Origin: Escarpia spicata
Taxonomy: Eukaryota; Annelida; Polychaeta; Sabellida; Siboglinidae
Reading direction: 5' to 3'
NCBI GenBank assembly: GCA_963995525.1
Contig: OZ023208.1
Location: 20,352,295 to 20,416,294, forward strand
Length of the DNA stretch: 64,000 bases
In this document: positions 1 through 9,455 of the stretch, piece after piece
How positions within the stretch are numbered: the stretch's first letter is position 1
How the letters are laid out: every line of letters begins with the position of its first letter
Translations under genes and position numbers: made by a program
The notes under the pieces: model-generated
What the model saw: the letters and a program-made list of their open reading frames with translations, nothing else
Database searches by the model: none
What the model was told of the DNA's origin: nothing

Positions 1-430
1 TAATATTGTTATGTATCTTACATGGCAACATTATATTAAGTTTAAAGGGGAAATGACGCGCAGTCCATTTATGCCATATAGTTCAATACGTACTATAAAA
101 GTAAGTATTTGTGGTGACAGAAACCTACTCATTTATAAGACAAACTGAAAAACTTTTTTCGTTCGATACCTAAATCGGCAAACATGAGCATTGCACACCG
201 CCATGTCTTTTTCGAGACTAGGTTCCAAGCGAGTGATTTTAGTCATTGGAGATTTTGAATTATTTTCGATTTTTTTCATAATGATAATTTTTGGCAAAAA
301 TATGGTGCCTTGTTATATGTGGTAGGTGGTAGTCCTTGTACATATTTAATATCAGCATAAAAAAGTGACCACCGCAGACTATTGCAGAGCTTGTCACCGG
401 CGGACACATTTATAGCGTGGTATTGCTCAC
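1..430. other. No gene seen
   Basis: AT-rich sequence lying just beyond the last recognisable exon of the MULE remnant on the minus strand. I see no further transposase similarity, repeat or RNA gene here. Confidence 0.5.
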
Positions 431-580
431 CTGTGAGGCTTCTTCGTACAGTTGAGTTGTCAACTCGTAGAACGGCATCTGCTGCTTGGCCCTAGCGTTG
501 AATCCGTGGTGCCACCCTTCCACGTCGTTGTTGATGCGGACGCTCTGCCCGAAGACTGACCAACTGACCAACCAAAGTCT
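431..580 (-). pseudogene. MULE-type transposase, 3'-most recognised exon
   Basis: The minus-strand frame reads a tryptophan-rich start, then VRINNDVEGWHHGFNARAK and FYELTTQLYEEASQ. NNDVEGWH is the hallmark of the C-terminal part of MULE/FLYWCH-associated transposases in animals (family knowledge). The frame ends at 431 with CAG followed by GTGAGC, a consensus splice donor. The upstream end near 580 follows an AG but has a weak acceptor. It continues the exons at 817-1095 and 1280-1514. The product would be a DNA-cutting transposase. This copy is probably dead because the neighbouring exon has an in-frame stop. Confidence 0.7.
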
Positions 581-816
581 CTTGGATGTAAGCAACTAAA
601 CATAATAATATAATTAAATACATGGTATGCCCATACATCTGAAGATTCCTATCAGGATAATATTATTCTGAAATGTTCTATATCGGTGTTATATCTATTA
701 GCGAACATTACTGGATATGGCGCTGTACAAAATAAATATTACTATGGTTGTCATAATCAGCAATAGGTTAATTCAAATAAGAAAAAAAACACTGCAAATA
801 GAGATTGTGACAATAC

Positions 817-1095
817 CTAACGCTTGCACTGGCTGTGTTGTGGCCTTGCTCTCCAACACGGTGAACACGGGGCTGATGTGCTCGGCCGTCAGCAAAGGTA
901 GTGCCATCAACTTGCGTATGTATATGTACGTAGGGTTGTCTTGGAGATAGGCCTGGCGCAGGCCAATGTCCTGCGCTTTCCTCCATACGGCTTGTCACCA
1001 GTGGAACGCACAGCTCTGGCATCTGACGTCAGGCTTCACACGGGCTGCTGCGCGCCACGCAGTTCGTTCAAAGTCCATCACGACCCCTCTAACCT
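817..1095 (-). pseudogene. MULE-type transposase, middle exon with in-frame stop
   Basis: Translated on the minus strand, this stretch gives VMDFERTAWRAAARVKPDVR, then CAFHW, a stop (TGA, 995-997), QAVWRKAQDIGLRQAY and IRKLMALPLLTAEHI. The aspartate of MDFE and the C-A-F-H-W block are conserved elements of the MULE catalytic domain (family knowledge). The exon is framed by CCCAG at its start and TTAG|GTATTG at its end. The stop replaces a residue directly after the conserved tryptophan and would truncate the transposase inside its core. The bases may also be a sequencing error, so the break rests on one codon. Confidence 0.75.
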
Positions 1096-1279
1096 CTGGG
1101 GTATCTGGCAGTGTTGTAATCATTATTAAATGTGCGTTATCATTGCCTAAAACATAATCATTTTTTAATTGGTATTGTCTTCATTCCATTGGTATTGTCA
1201 TATGGTGAACATAAAATATTTACAGCATAACGAAAGAACCAGACAGCCAAGCCTCCGACCTCAATATTCATAATGTCAC

Positions 1280-1514
1280 CTGGAAGAATATCAAGCACTG
1301 TTTCCAGAACGGCCACGTAGTCCATCGTCCGACGTCTGGACATTAAGCGGAAGAGCAGGTTTTCGCCATCTTTCACGAGTGCATGTAGCGACCAAAGCTG
1401 CACGAAAGGTTCTCGTACAACATTGAACGTGCCATCGACGTACCAGCGTCTGGCGTTCTTCAACAAGGTTAGTTGCTTGTCTGTGGCAAGTACAATGTGC
1501 CGCTGATCATCGAT
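1280..1514 (-). pseudogene. MULE-type transposase, 5'-most recognised exon
   Basis: The minus strand has a textbook acceptor (TTTGTGTTTCAG), then IDDQRHIVLATDKQLTLLKN, ARRWYVDGTFNVV, FVQLWSLHAL and LLFRLMSRRRTMDYVAVLE. The donor is CTTCCAG|GTGACA. WYVDGTF carries the first catalytic aspartate of the MULE DDE domain. The spacing to the next two exons matches a transposase gene with short introns. Exons further 5' (DNA-binding and FLYWCH parts) are not recognisable above 1514. Terminal inverted repeats and a 9-bp duplication, usual for MULEs, were not found by eye. Confidence 0.75.
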
Positions 1515-1757
1515 CTGAAACACAAATAAATGCACAACTGAGAGAGAGTTATATTCGTGTGTAACACTACGCAGCTTATATATTACTCAGAAAATATATG
1601 TCATATAATAATGTTTAGCAATACGGCATCGTTTTCTATATTATGCAATTAACAGGCACGTAAACAGTAACTATAAACTCTACATTTCAAAATAAATGTA
1701 AATCACATAATATAACGACATCAGAACGTTACGTGAATATCGCGCTACATGAATCCG

Positions 1758-2467
1758 TCAGCGATGTGGTGTTCTTGCAAGGAAAAGTCCAGATTGACGG
1801 GATCCTGAGGACGAGCTTTCTCTGATTTTGTTTGCCTTTTTCAGAACTCTTGTTGCGTAAGCCAACTTTGAGCGCATTGTTGTCAAATCTTCATTTATGA
1901 AGATCTTTAACCTTCGCTCGGCTACTCGTTCGTTCTTTTGTTTAAGTGAAGCTCTTGACTGAAACACTCTGTCGCGTGTCTTCTCCGATTTGAAGCGAAC
2001 GATTACGGGTCGCGGCCTGGTGGAGGTGTCCGTTTTGCGAACAATTCTGTGTACCCGTTCAAAGTCGCTGGGCAATACAGCAGGACTGATTTGCATGTGC
2101 TCGTCACAAATTTCGATGAGCTTTGACTCAAGGTCCTCCCCATGACATGTCTCCTCAATGCTACTGAAACGTAGGTTTGCCCTACGGCCATATTGTTCAT
2201 TGTCATAAATTTGGTTCTGGAGATGAGTAACCTTATCTTCAAGCAGTGCAATTTTATTGTTTTTTCATCCAGTTGCTGTTGAAAGTTTTTGAACGTTTGT
2301 CTCAATTCACGAATCTCTTTGGTGAGTTCATCCGGAAAGAGAACCTGTTTCATTTTGTTCAGCACCGCTGAATCGTTGAGGGCTGCAATTAGTCTTAGAA
2401 CTAACTGATCTTCTTGATTGTCCTCGACATTGCTTGATCTACGCGACTTCGGCATATTGAAAGCCAA
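1758..2467 (-). pseudogene. LINE ORF1-type protein (coiled coil plus RRM-like), frameshifted
   Basis: The first frame (from 2467) has a charged N-terminus, VLRLIAALNDSAVLNKMKQ and a coiled coil (ELTKEIRELRQTFKNFQQQL). The frame then switches near 2262, in a short A-run, to one reading EDKVTHLQNQIYDNEQYGRR, DFERVHRIVRKTD, PRPVIVRF and INEDLTTMRSKLAYATRVL. Coiled coil, then an RRM-like segment, then NEDLT..R is the layout of L1-like ORF1 proteins, which bind LINE RNA as chaperones (family knowledge). The last 15 or so residues look out of frame again. No matching EN/RT half lies next to it, so this is an isolated 5' fragment or a free-standing ORF1 copy. Confidence 0.65.
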
Positions 2468-2935
2468 CTTGCAAACGCAGTCATGCGGAACACAAGAAGA
2501 AGTGTGTGTCTACAGTTCCACTGTCCGGCGTTGTTTACCAGTGCCAGACGTTGTTACGTAATGCACCCTGCTACACAGGCACACACTGACACTGAGGCGT
2601 AATGTACGTCGATTTCAGGCTTAAGTTATGGAACTAACAGCAACTAAGCAACCTCCATCTTGCAATTTCACAAAGTCCGAAAAGTTCAGCGTGCTCTATC
2701 TCCTTCGGTCAGGCACCCACCTTGAAAAACTATCAAAGCTCGGGACACACCAGAATACACGTCTATGGTTAATGTAGTGTTCTCACACACTGCATAACGT
2801 ACTAGCGTGTACCGTTGTTCAATAATAGTGACAGTGATATTGTTAAAGTAACAGTGATAGCGATAGAAGAACCGTATTTACCATTATAATATCGTGTATA
2901 TGTAATAAATAGGTTTTGTTAAATATAATGGCGTT
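2468..2935. other. No gene seen
   Basis: I see no coding potential beyond short shadows, and no repeat structure except short GTGATA-type runs near 2830-2860. Confidence 0.45.
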
Positions 2936-3062
2936 ATAATAATAATAATAATGACAAACTTCTATAGCGCTTAAATCCCAGGAATCTGAGCTCAGAGGCG
3001 CAACATACAAAAATCATTGGGCAAAGGGACAAGCAAGAGTTGTCTACAGACCAATCAATTTG
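2936..3062 (-). repeat. L2-like LINE 3' tail fragment
   Basis: An (AAT)n run is followed by a segment that, on the minus strand, reads TGAGCTCAGATTCC...GCGCTATAGAAG into ATT repeats. The same tail closes the L2-like LINE at 29283-30804. The rest of the copy, up to about 3400, is not recognisable. It could equally be a SINE that shares that LINE tail. Confidence 0.45.
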
Positions 3063-3405
3063 AGAAATGGAAACTGTGACTCTTTCTCCTCCATTTAACT
3101 TTGCCATCTGTTCTAACAGATCACACCCTGTGGCAATTAAATATATATTAAGCCAGAAGCTGCCCAGGACAGAACTGGGTGGGCAACACCACTGGATATT
3201 AATTAACCCCTCTCATTACACCCTTGGGTCAGTAATCAACCTCCCAAGGCTGCACTTGCAATGTTTATCAACACAAATTGACCTAAGTTAACCAGATGGC
3301 CTCTCTGTCAGAATCAGCCACACTGACCAGTTCACTGGCTGGTCAAACTTGTGTTGTAGACTGGATTATTCCCTACACCCCTAATAAAAGTATCAGAGCC
3401 GACAT

Positions 3406-3972
3406 GTGGTTACGACCACTTTGACTGGACAAATAAGTGCACCAACTTTCTGCCAGAAAATGATTGAATTGATCACTGTATTTCAGCCAGTTCTTGAAAC
3501 TAAACTGTTGTGTTGTGAACATTGTCACAACGATATAGTGCGTGCACGGTTACACCGAAACATTTGCCATTTCGGTTCTGCAACACAGCATACCTCGTGT
3601 GTTGTGGACCTGCCACAAAGAATGTTATGGAACGATTACACCGTGACACTTGGTCTGCCCGGTTCTGCAATTCAGCAGACCTCGTTTATTGTGGACCTGC
3701 CACAGACAATGTTATGGAACGATTACACCGTGACACTTGTTCTGCCCGGTTCTGCAATTCAGCAAACCTCGTTTATTGTGGACCAGCCACAGACAATGTT
3801 ATGGAACGATTACACCGTGACGCTTGTTCTGCCCGGTTCTACAATTCAGCAGACCTCGTTTATTGTGGATCTTTCACAACAAAAGATACTTCATCGCCGA
3901 CTGCCATTCACAGTCAGTCGTGACTTGTCCGCACACATACGGACAGCGCTGTCCTCGAACAGCGAATCATAA
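3406..3972 (+). repeat. 87-bp tandem repeat, open in one frame (29-residue unit)
   Basis: Units start at 3631, 3718 and 3805, an exact 87-bp step, with a more diverged unit before them near 3545 and a partial one after. Because 87 is divisible by three, a 188-codon frame stays open. It repeats DLPQTMLWNDYTVTLVLPG followed by SAIQQTSFIV. A second frame is also open for 133 codons, as expected when stops are simply absent from the unit. I see no splice site, signal peptide or known domain. I treat it as a minisatellite with incidental coding potential. Confidence 0.7.
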
Positions 3973-4256
3973 TACTGTTACTGTAAAATCAGTCATAGCG
4001 AATCCAATATCCACCAAACATTCTATTCTAATTCCATGAAAGGAAACTACTAAAGAAACACTTATTATAATCAGAGATGTATTTGATATAATAGATTTCT
4101 TCGGAACGTCTACCATGCTATCGGACTATTGTCCTTGCGATCAGGTAAGACCTGAACAGTTTCTCTGCTATCTTTAAACAGCGATTGCGTTCGGTTTCCT
4201 GCGCTCACACTTGCGCATGTTTCTAGAAACAGTCCTAGCACGTATACTAACTGCTG
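3973..4256. other. No gene seen
   Basis: No recognised feature. If the neighbouring minus-strand frame is a gag remnant, this would be its decayed continuation. Confidence 0.35.
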
Positions 4257-4547
4257 TTAACAATAGACTTCTTCCCATGTCAACTGATAATGTTCTACTG
4301 TCAACTGATCCCTCTCCAATCTCAACTGCTCCTCCTGCCATTTTATCTTTGACAATCTCTCTTCCAGACTAGCCTTTCTATCACTCAGAGTCACTAACGC
4401 ATGCTGCTTCTCTGCAACATTAGCCTCCTGAATAGACCTGTCTACTTCTGACCTGGTAGACGACTGCAACTGCTCCCTAGGGAGGAATCGTAACAGAATC
4501 TCCCTGTCTTGACCTGGACTCTGCTCATGTGTCCCGAAGATAAACAT
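4257..4547 (-). pseudogene. Possible gag N-terminus of a Ty3/Gypsy-like element (coiled coil)
   Basis: A 96-residue minus-strand frame is dominated by a charged heptad-like segment, from EVDRSIQEANVAEKQH through RKASLEERLSKIKWQEEQLR. It lies about 200 bases downstream (minus sense) of a primer-binding-site-like sequence at 4741-4770. Gypsy gag proteins of animals often begin with such a coiled coil, so position plus composition suggest gag. There is no capsid major-homology region, no zinc knuckle and no pol nearby. It could instead be an unrelated coiled-coil exon. Confidence 0.35.
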
Positions 4548-4740
4548 CAGTCACTGAGGAATTATCACCCTATTTCATCAATATTTCGCTGCCACCAGAG
4601 AATTAACTAATCTATCCTACTTTATTCTATCTGAAGCGAGTAAACGTAGTCCGTGTGTGTTCTTTTTAAATAGGATGTCCAAAATAGAATATCCGAAACC
4701 GTTACTAGGAAACGTAGAGGAATACGGTCGGGTATACCTA

Positions 4741-4770
4741 AATTGAAATCCTACCCCGGCTACCACCAAT
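4741..4770 (-). promoter_or_regulatory. Primer-binding-site-like sequence beside a possible LTR end
   Basis: On the minus strand, AAACGCTACA ends at 4771 and is followed after two bases by TGGTGGTAGCCGGGGTAGGA. An LTR ends in CA and is followed within a few bases by TGG, the complement of a tRNA 3' CCA. That is the arrangement seen. The tRNA was not identified. A second TGGTGGCAGCG lies near 4590. The call depends on finding the partner LTR, which is not visible in this window. Confidence 0.4.
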
Positions 4771-4944
4771 TGTAGCGTTTGCGTCGAGCGGTCGGCAGGG
4801 AAGCATACGGGCACACGTTCACTCACTTAGTTGTACTAATGATAAGTCAGGTTATACGTTTTCACAGTTTATTATATGCGGAAAACCCTACCAATACAAG
4901 ATTTAATACACAGTATACGGCTATGTCTGCTAAATACTACCCAG

Positions 4945-5415
4945 TTATAAAGGTCAGAACAATAGGTACAGACGGCAGCGGCCTATATACAGCAACCGAA
5001 TTCTAGGTGTCAGAACGATAAGTCAGACGGCGGCGGCCTATATACAGCAACCGAATTCTAGGTGTCAGAACGATAAGTCAGACGGCGGCGGCTTATATAC
5101 AGCAACCGAATTATAACGGAGATATTCTAACTGTCCGAACAATAAGTCAGACGGCGGCGGCCTATATACAGCAACCGAATTCTAGGGTCAGAACGATAAG
5201 TCAGACGGCGGCGGCCTATATACAGCAACCGAATTCTAGGTGTCAGAACGATAAGTCAGACGGCGGCGGCTTATATACAGCAACCGAATTATAACGGAGA
5301 TATTCTAACTGTCCGAACAATAAGTCAGACGGCGGCGGCCTATATACAGCAACCGAATTATAGGTGTCAGAACGATAAGTCAGACGGCAGCGGCTTATAT
5401 ACAGCAACCGAGTTG
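4945..5415. repeat. Higher-order tandem repeat of 55-bp and 69-bp units
   Basis: Taking GACGGC as anchor, units begin at 4971, 5026, 5081, 5150, 5204, 5259, 5328 and 5383, giving steps of 55, 55, 69, 54, 55, 69 and 55. The 69-bp units carry an insertion (ATAACGGAGATATTCTAACT). The pattern 55+55+69 recurs as a higher-order unit of about 179 bp. Every unit contains GGCKTATATACAGCAACCG, a TATA-like core on both strands. Confidence 0.9.
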
Positions 5416-5616
5416 CTCACCGAGTCTGCGAATAACTGATTGTCACGGGTGTACTGCGAGAGTCTGAGTACTTCTCGCAGGGCGCTCGGTGACAGTGCTG
5501 CACGAGAAACGTTCCTCCGGCAGTGTGCCCCAGTAGTCGCCCCGTACACCACTGGCCTGTGTTACACACAGCTCCAGCATGCATCTTCGGGCCTGTTCTA
5601 ACAAACAGCTCCCTCG

Positions 5617-5795
5617 CAGTGTCTGGCTGCATCCCCACAACAACCAGCCTTCGAAGTGTCTGGCTGCATCTCCTGACAGCCAGCCTTCGAAGCGTCTGGC
5701 TGCATCTCCTGACAGCCAGCCTTCGAAGTGTCTGGCTGCATCTCCTGACATCCAGCCTTCGAAGTGTCTGGCTGCATCTCCTGACAGCCAGCCCT
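5617..5795. repeat. 36-bp tandem repeat
   Basis: About five units of CTTCGAAGTGTCTGGCTGCA followed by TCTCCTGACAGCCAGC. The length is divisible by three, so a minus-strand frame reads repeated FEGWLSGDAARH. I see no reason to call this a protein gene. Confidence 0.9.
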
Positions 5796-5870
5796 GATCC
5801 TCATTAAAGCCCTCCTTATATACAGCTAAATCCATAGCCTTGGGTGAGACGCTGACCCTTTAGTTATGTC

Positions 5871-6170
5871 ATTTCCAAAGTCTACGGGTCTCTAGAAATC
5901 TTGCCAGGGTGCCAGTGAACTTATAGTAACCTCCTCTCTTGCCTCCCCAAAACCAGATGGCCTCAAATGTAAACAAATCCCCCACCCCAGCTATAGTCAT
6001 TTGCATATAAATTGGCTTTTCGGAGCCTGTACAACATCCAGCAATTAAGAAGATTGATACCATGTGCGTTATCATTCTAAATTCTCTACACATACAATGA
6101 TTACACCGTTCAAACAAAGCACCTGAGTAGTAATAGAGGTGGTGTACCGTGCACCGAATGAGTTGCCCTG
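5871..6170. other. No gene seen
   Basis: No recognised coding or repeat signal. Confidence 0.4.
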
Positions 6171-6198
6171 TGGAAACCCCATGTTAAGAGATAGGGAT

Positions 6199-6237
6199 TT
6201 CCCCCTGACCGCGCATTTTTTGCGCGGTCTGGGGGAA
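6199..6237. repeat. Hairpin: 17-bp arms, 5-base loop
   Basis: Left arm 6199-6215 and right arm 6221-6237 are complementary at 16 of 17 positions, around a TTTTT loop. The inner arm is GC-rich (GACCGCGCA / TGCGCGGTC). It interrupts the start of the CATGTTAAAGCATAGG array. Possible roles are a recombination scar, a cruciform-prone site or the end of a small inverted-repeat element. Confidence 0.9.
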
Positions 6238-6240
6238 GTG

Positions 6241-6302
6241 CAATTGACCAATCACGAGCGAGCTGGGCATTGTGGGCGTGGCTAGTTATGCAAATGAGCT
6301 TG
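6241..6302 (+). promoter_or_regulatory. Cluster of CCAAT-, GC/CACCC- and octamer-like motifs
   Basis: Within 60 bases there are GACCAATCA, GGGCGTGGC and ATGCAAAT. CCAAT, CACCC-type and octamer elements often occur together in animal promoters, including histone and snRNA genes. No transcript is evident downstream, where only the array continues, so function is unproven. Confidence 0.3.
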
Positions 6303-6840
6303 GAAAAGTAGTTCCGACCCCGGGTTAAAGCATAGGGATTTTAACCCCATGTTAAAGCATAGGGAATTTTATCGCAAAGGTATCCGACCACTTTTCGAAT
6401 TTTAATCCCATGTTAAAGCATAGGCCATTTTTGTCCCATGTTAAAGCATAGGGAATTTTTATTCCATGTTAAAACACAGGGAATTTTAACCCCATGTTAA
6501 AGCATAGGCTCTATTATCGCAAAGGTATCCGACCACTTTTCGAATTTTAATCCCATGTTAAAGCTTAGGCCATTTTTATCCCATGTTAAAGCATAGGAAA
6601 TTTTCACCCCATGTTAAAGCATAGGACATTTTTATCGCAAAGGTATCCGACCACTTTTCGAATTTTAATCCCATGTTAAAGCATAGGCCATTTTTATCGC
6701 GAAGGTATGCGACCACTTTTCGAATTTTATCCCATGTTAAAGCATAGGAAATTTTCAACTCCATGTTAAAGCATAGGAAATTTTCACCCCATGTTAAAGC
6801 ATAGAACATTTTTATCGTAAAGGTATACGAACACTTTTTG

Positions 6841-7219
6841 AATAAAATAACATATACCGAACAGCATCTGAATATGTCACACACGAGATTGCTTGACCCA
6901 TATGTCCAGGCTCCGCCAAGGGACCGAGCCTTTATTTGTTTGACTATGACATGTCGAAAATGTGGTGTTATAATAAGGCGTAATGTGTAACAAAAGGGTT
7001 ATAAATTCAGCGGAGACCGTTTTGTCTGAAGTAATGTATACGAAATGTAGATTACATATAGGACTATGTTATATCAGAGCCTATAGCCTCGTTTTTTCGA
7101 ACAGAGCGACCATTTTGGAATTAGACCTTTGGTGTCTGTTACAAAATTCGTACTCGAGATGGGTCTGGACATGTTTGTTTGTTTTTTGCGAGCACGCACA
7201 CCCTGTATGACGTCGTGGT
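6841..7219. other. No gene seen
   Basis: Only short shadow frames. No splice-framed exon was recognised. Confidence 0.4.
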
Positions 7220-7630
7220 ATGCGCAGTAATTTTGTGCGCGAGGTGATTTGATCAACCAGGTAGTGCTTTGGTTAGACTTTGTATTGAACTTGCGCGTAT
7301 GTAATGTAATCCCTTCATGTGACGTCATGATGCAGTGACGTCATGATCAGTGACATCATCAAACCGCTATGCGCAGTAATTTTGTACACGAAGTGAGTTG
7401 TTCAAGCAGGAAGTGCTTTGGTTAGACCTTGTATTGAACTTGCGCGTATGTAATGTAATCCCTTCATGTGACGTCATGATGCGGTGACGTCATGATCAGT
7501 GACATCATCAAACCGCTATGCGCAGTAATTTTGTACACGAAGTGAGTTGTTCAAGCAGATAGTGCTTTGGTTAGACCTTGTATTGAACTTGCGCGTATGT
7601 AATGTAAGCCCTTCATGTGACGTCAATTAA
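7220..7630. repeat. 149-bp tandem repeat with TGACGTCA palindromes
   Basis: ATGCGCAGTAATTTTGT starts units at 7220, 7369 and 7518, exactly 149 bases apart. The third unit is cut short near 7625. Each full unit contains TGTGACGTCATGATG and GTGACGTCATGATCAGTGAC, so full CRE-type palindromes (TGACGTCA) are multiplied through the array. Confidence 0.9.
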
Positions 7631-8904
7631 ATAAGTAATTGCGCATGCGCAATAGTGGCTATTCTTATATGTCGTAGGTTGTCGACCATTTGATTAGGTG
7701 TAGGCCTCTCCTAGTATATACATTTACAACTTTAACATAGGTCCAAACCCGATAAAGCATAGGCCATAGAGGCTAAAGGTTATCTGGCCTACAGCGCATA
7801 ACCACTGACAAACAACTTACAAACACTGACAAACAACTTACAAACACCGATATACAACGCAAAAACACTGACATACTATACCGAGTGAAAAATTTCCCCG
7901 TTAACTGGTATGAACTGGTATAAATCAAGCCTCAAGGTTCTGTGTTGAAAAAACATCCGTGTATTTGTCCCGTGTTAAGCCTTAACTTTAGGCATAGGGA
8001 ATTATACGAACTTATCTGTTAAAACATTCAAACTACCAGCTATCTGTGTAATATTTTGGTCAAACTGGTTGTCGTGTAACAGTATTCGTCATACGAAATT
8101 TGTACTTATAGCAGTTGATAGCCTGTACACAAACCGGTTCCAAACTGTTTTGAAGAGGTATTCCTTGTTCAAGCAAGGCTCATCTACATGTATGTCTCAT
8201 CTGTGCCTAGAGACCAACAATACTGTTTCAGCATTTTATCATACTGGTGTTCTTAACCTATACGTGTGTACGTATGTACGTATGTACGTATTTGTATAAT
8301 CGCGTTCAACATTATTATTAAATAAATAAACACGCTATGTGCGATGCACAATGGCGACTCGATCGTCTTGATGCCAAAGAGCATATATCAATACAAGACG
8401 GCGCAGTGCTCACTATCGACATTGTTCGAGGAAAGTGAAGCGTCGTGATAGTGAAGCGTCATGTTAGAACAGTACAGGCACATAATATCCTCCCAGATAA
8501 GATGTACCAGTATTTATATAGTTTACCGTATTAAGGGTCAAGTGTACAAATGTCCATTAGAAAGTTTTTATCTTTTTTCGGACTATAGTATTTAAATTCG
8601 TGCTTCTTCGGTAAAACCTTCTAAACTAGATTCGGTCGTAAAACAACTAACCTGGCATGGGTAACCGAAAACGAACTCATAGATTCATACATAGATACAT
8701 ACATAGAGACATACATAGATACATACACGTGGTACGAAACACACAACACGCACATGAACTCAAACCAACTAGATGGTGAAAGACTGTTTGAGTGTTTTGT
8801 TAAACGCAGGTGTGAAGCTATCCGGCGTGACAGTCGAACAGTTGTGTAATATCAATACTTGGTTGCAAGACTCCGTTTCGAAACAGTGGCGATGGAACTT
8901 CTGG
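7631..8904. other. Intergenic, with minor simple repeats only
   Basis: Contains about three and a half units of a 21-bp repeat (CTGACAAACAACTTACAAACA) at 7804-7875, a GTACGTAT run at 8268-8295 and an ATACATAGA run at 8685-8730. No exon or mobile element was recognised. Confidence 0.5.
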
Positions 8905-9160
8905 CGACAGTACAGATATGTTAACCACTTATGGCTGTGTAGTTCAGTACAGATATGTTAACCACTTATGGCTGTGTAGTTCAGTACATATATGTTAACC
9001 ACTTATGTATGTGTGTAGTTCAGTACAGAGACGTTAGCCAGTTATGTATCTGTGTGTAGTTCAGTACAGAGACATTAGTCAGTTATGTCTGTGTGTGTAG
9101 TTCAGTAGAGATGGTAGCCACTTATGTCTGTGTAGTTCAGTACAGAGATGTTAATGTACT
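8905..9160. repeat. Tandem repeat with units of 35-41 bp
   Basis: AGTTCAG recurs at 8941, 8978, 9017, 9058, 9099 and 9134. The unit reads GTTCAGTACAGATATGTTAA then CCACTTATGNNTGTGTA. The length varies through expansion of a TG run. Confidence 0.85.
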
Positions 9161-9194
9161 CAGATTAAACTGCTACGCCCAGTAACAATAGACG

Positions 9195-9455
9195 AGACTA
9201 GGGACGAGACAAGAGACGAGACTATGACCGAGATATGTCACGAGACTACGGATGACACATCACACGAGAGTACGGACGAAACAAGAGATATGCCACGAGA
9301 CTTCGGATGACACATCACACGAGACTTCGGATGACACATCACACGAGACTACGGATGTCACATCACACGAGAGTACAAACGAAACAAGAGATATGTCACG
9401 AGACTTCGGATGACACATCACACGAGACTACGGATGTCACATCACACGAAAAATG
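9195..9455. repeat. 24-bp tandem repeat
   Basis: Units of CACGAGACTTCGGATGACAC plus ATCA, with a point-substituted subtype (TACGGATGTCAC), run through the block. They grade at the left into shorter GACGAGACNA units. Confidence 0.85.

Larger units (their letters stand above)
4771..5870 (-). mobile_element. Possible degenerate LTR containing two minisatellites
   Basis: If the primer-binding site is real, this is the upstream LTR in minus sense. It holds a minus-strand TATA-like TGTATATAAGG near 5812-5822, a 36-bp array (5617-5795) and a 55/69-bp array (about 4945-5412) whose units also contain TATATA. AATAAAG occurs on the minus strand near 4625. The outer LTR end and a target duplication could not be found, so extent and identity are inference. 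Confidence 0.3.
6175..6840. repeat. Compound array built on a CCCATGTTAAAGCATAGG motif
   Basis: The 18-base motif recurs more than a dozen times, separated by short T/A-rich spacers. At intervals a longer insert (TATCGCAAAGGTATCCGACC then ACTTTTCGAATTTTAA) is present. The result is an irregular two-level array. A related AAAGCATAGG recurs near 7755, suggesting scattered units. It has no coding potential. Confidence 0.85.

Noticed and set aside
768..1022. 84-codon minus-strand frame
   Set aside because: Another frame over the MULE exon 817-1095; the conserved MULE residues are in a different frame.
5443..5835. 130-codon frame with FEGWLSGDAARH repeats as a protein gene
   Set aside because: Follows from a 36-bp repeat whose length is divisible by three; the other strand and frames are open too.
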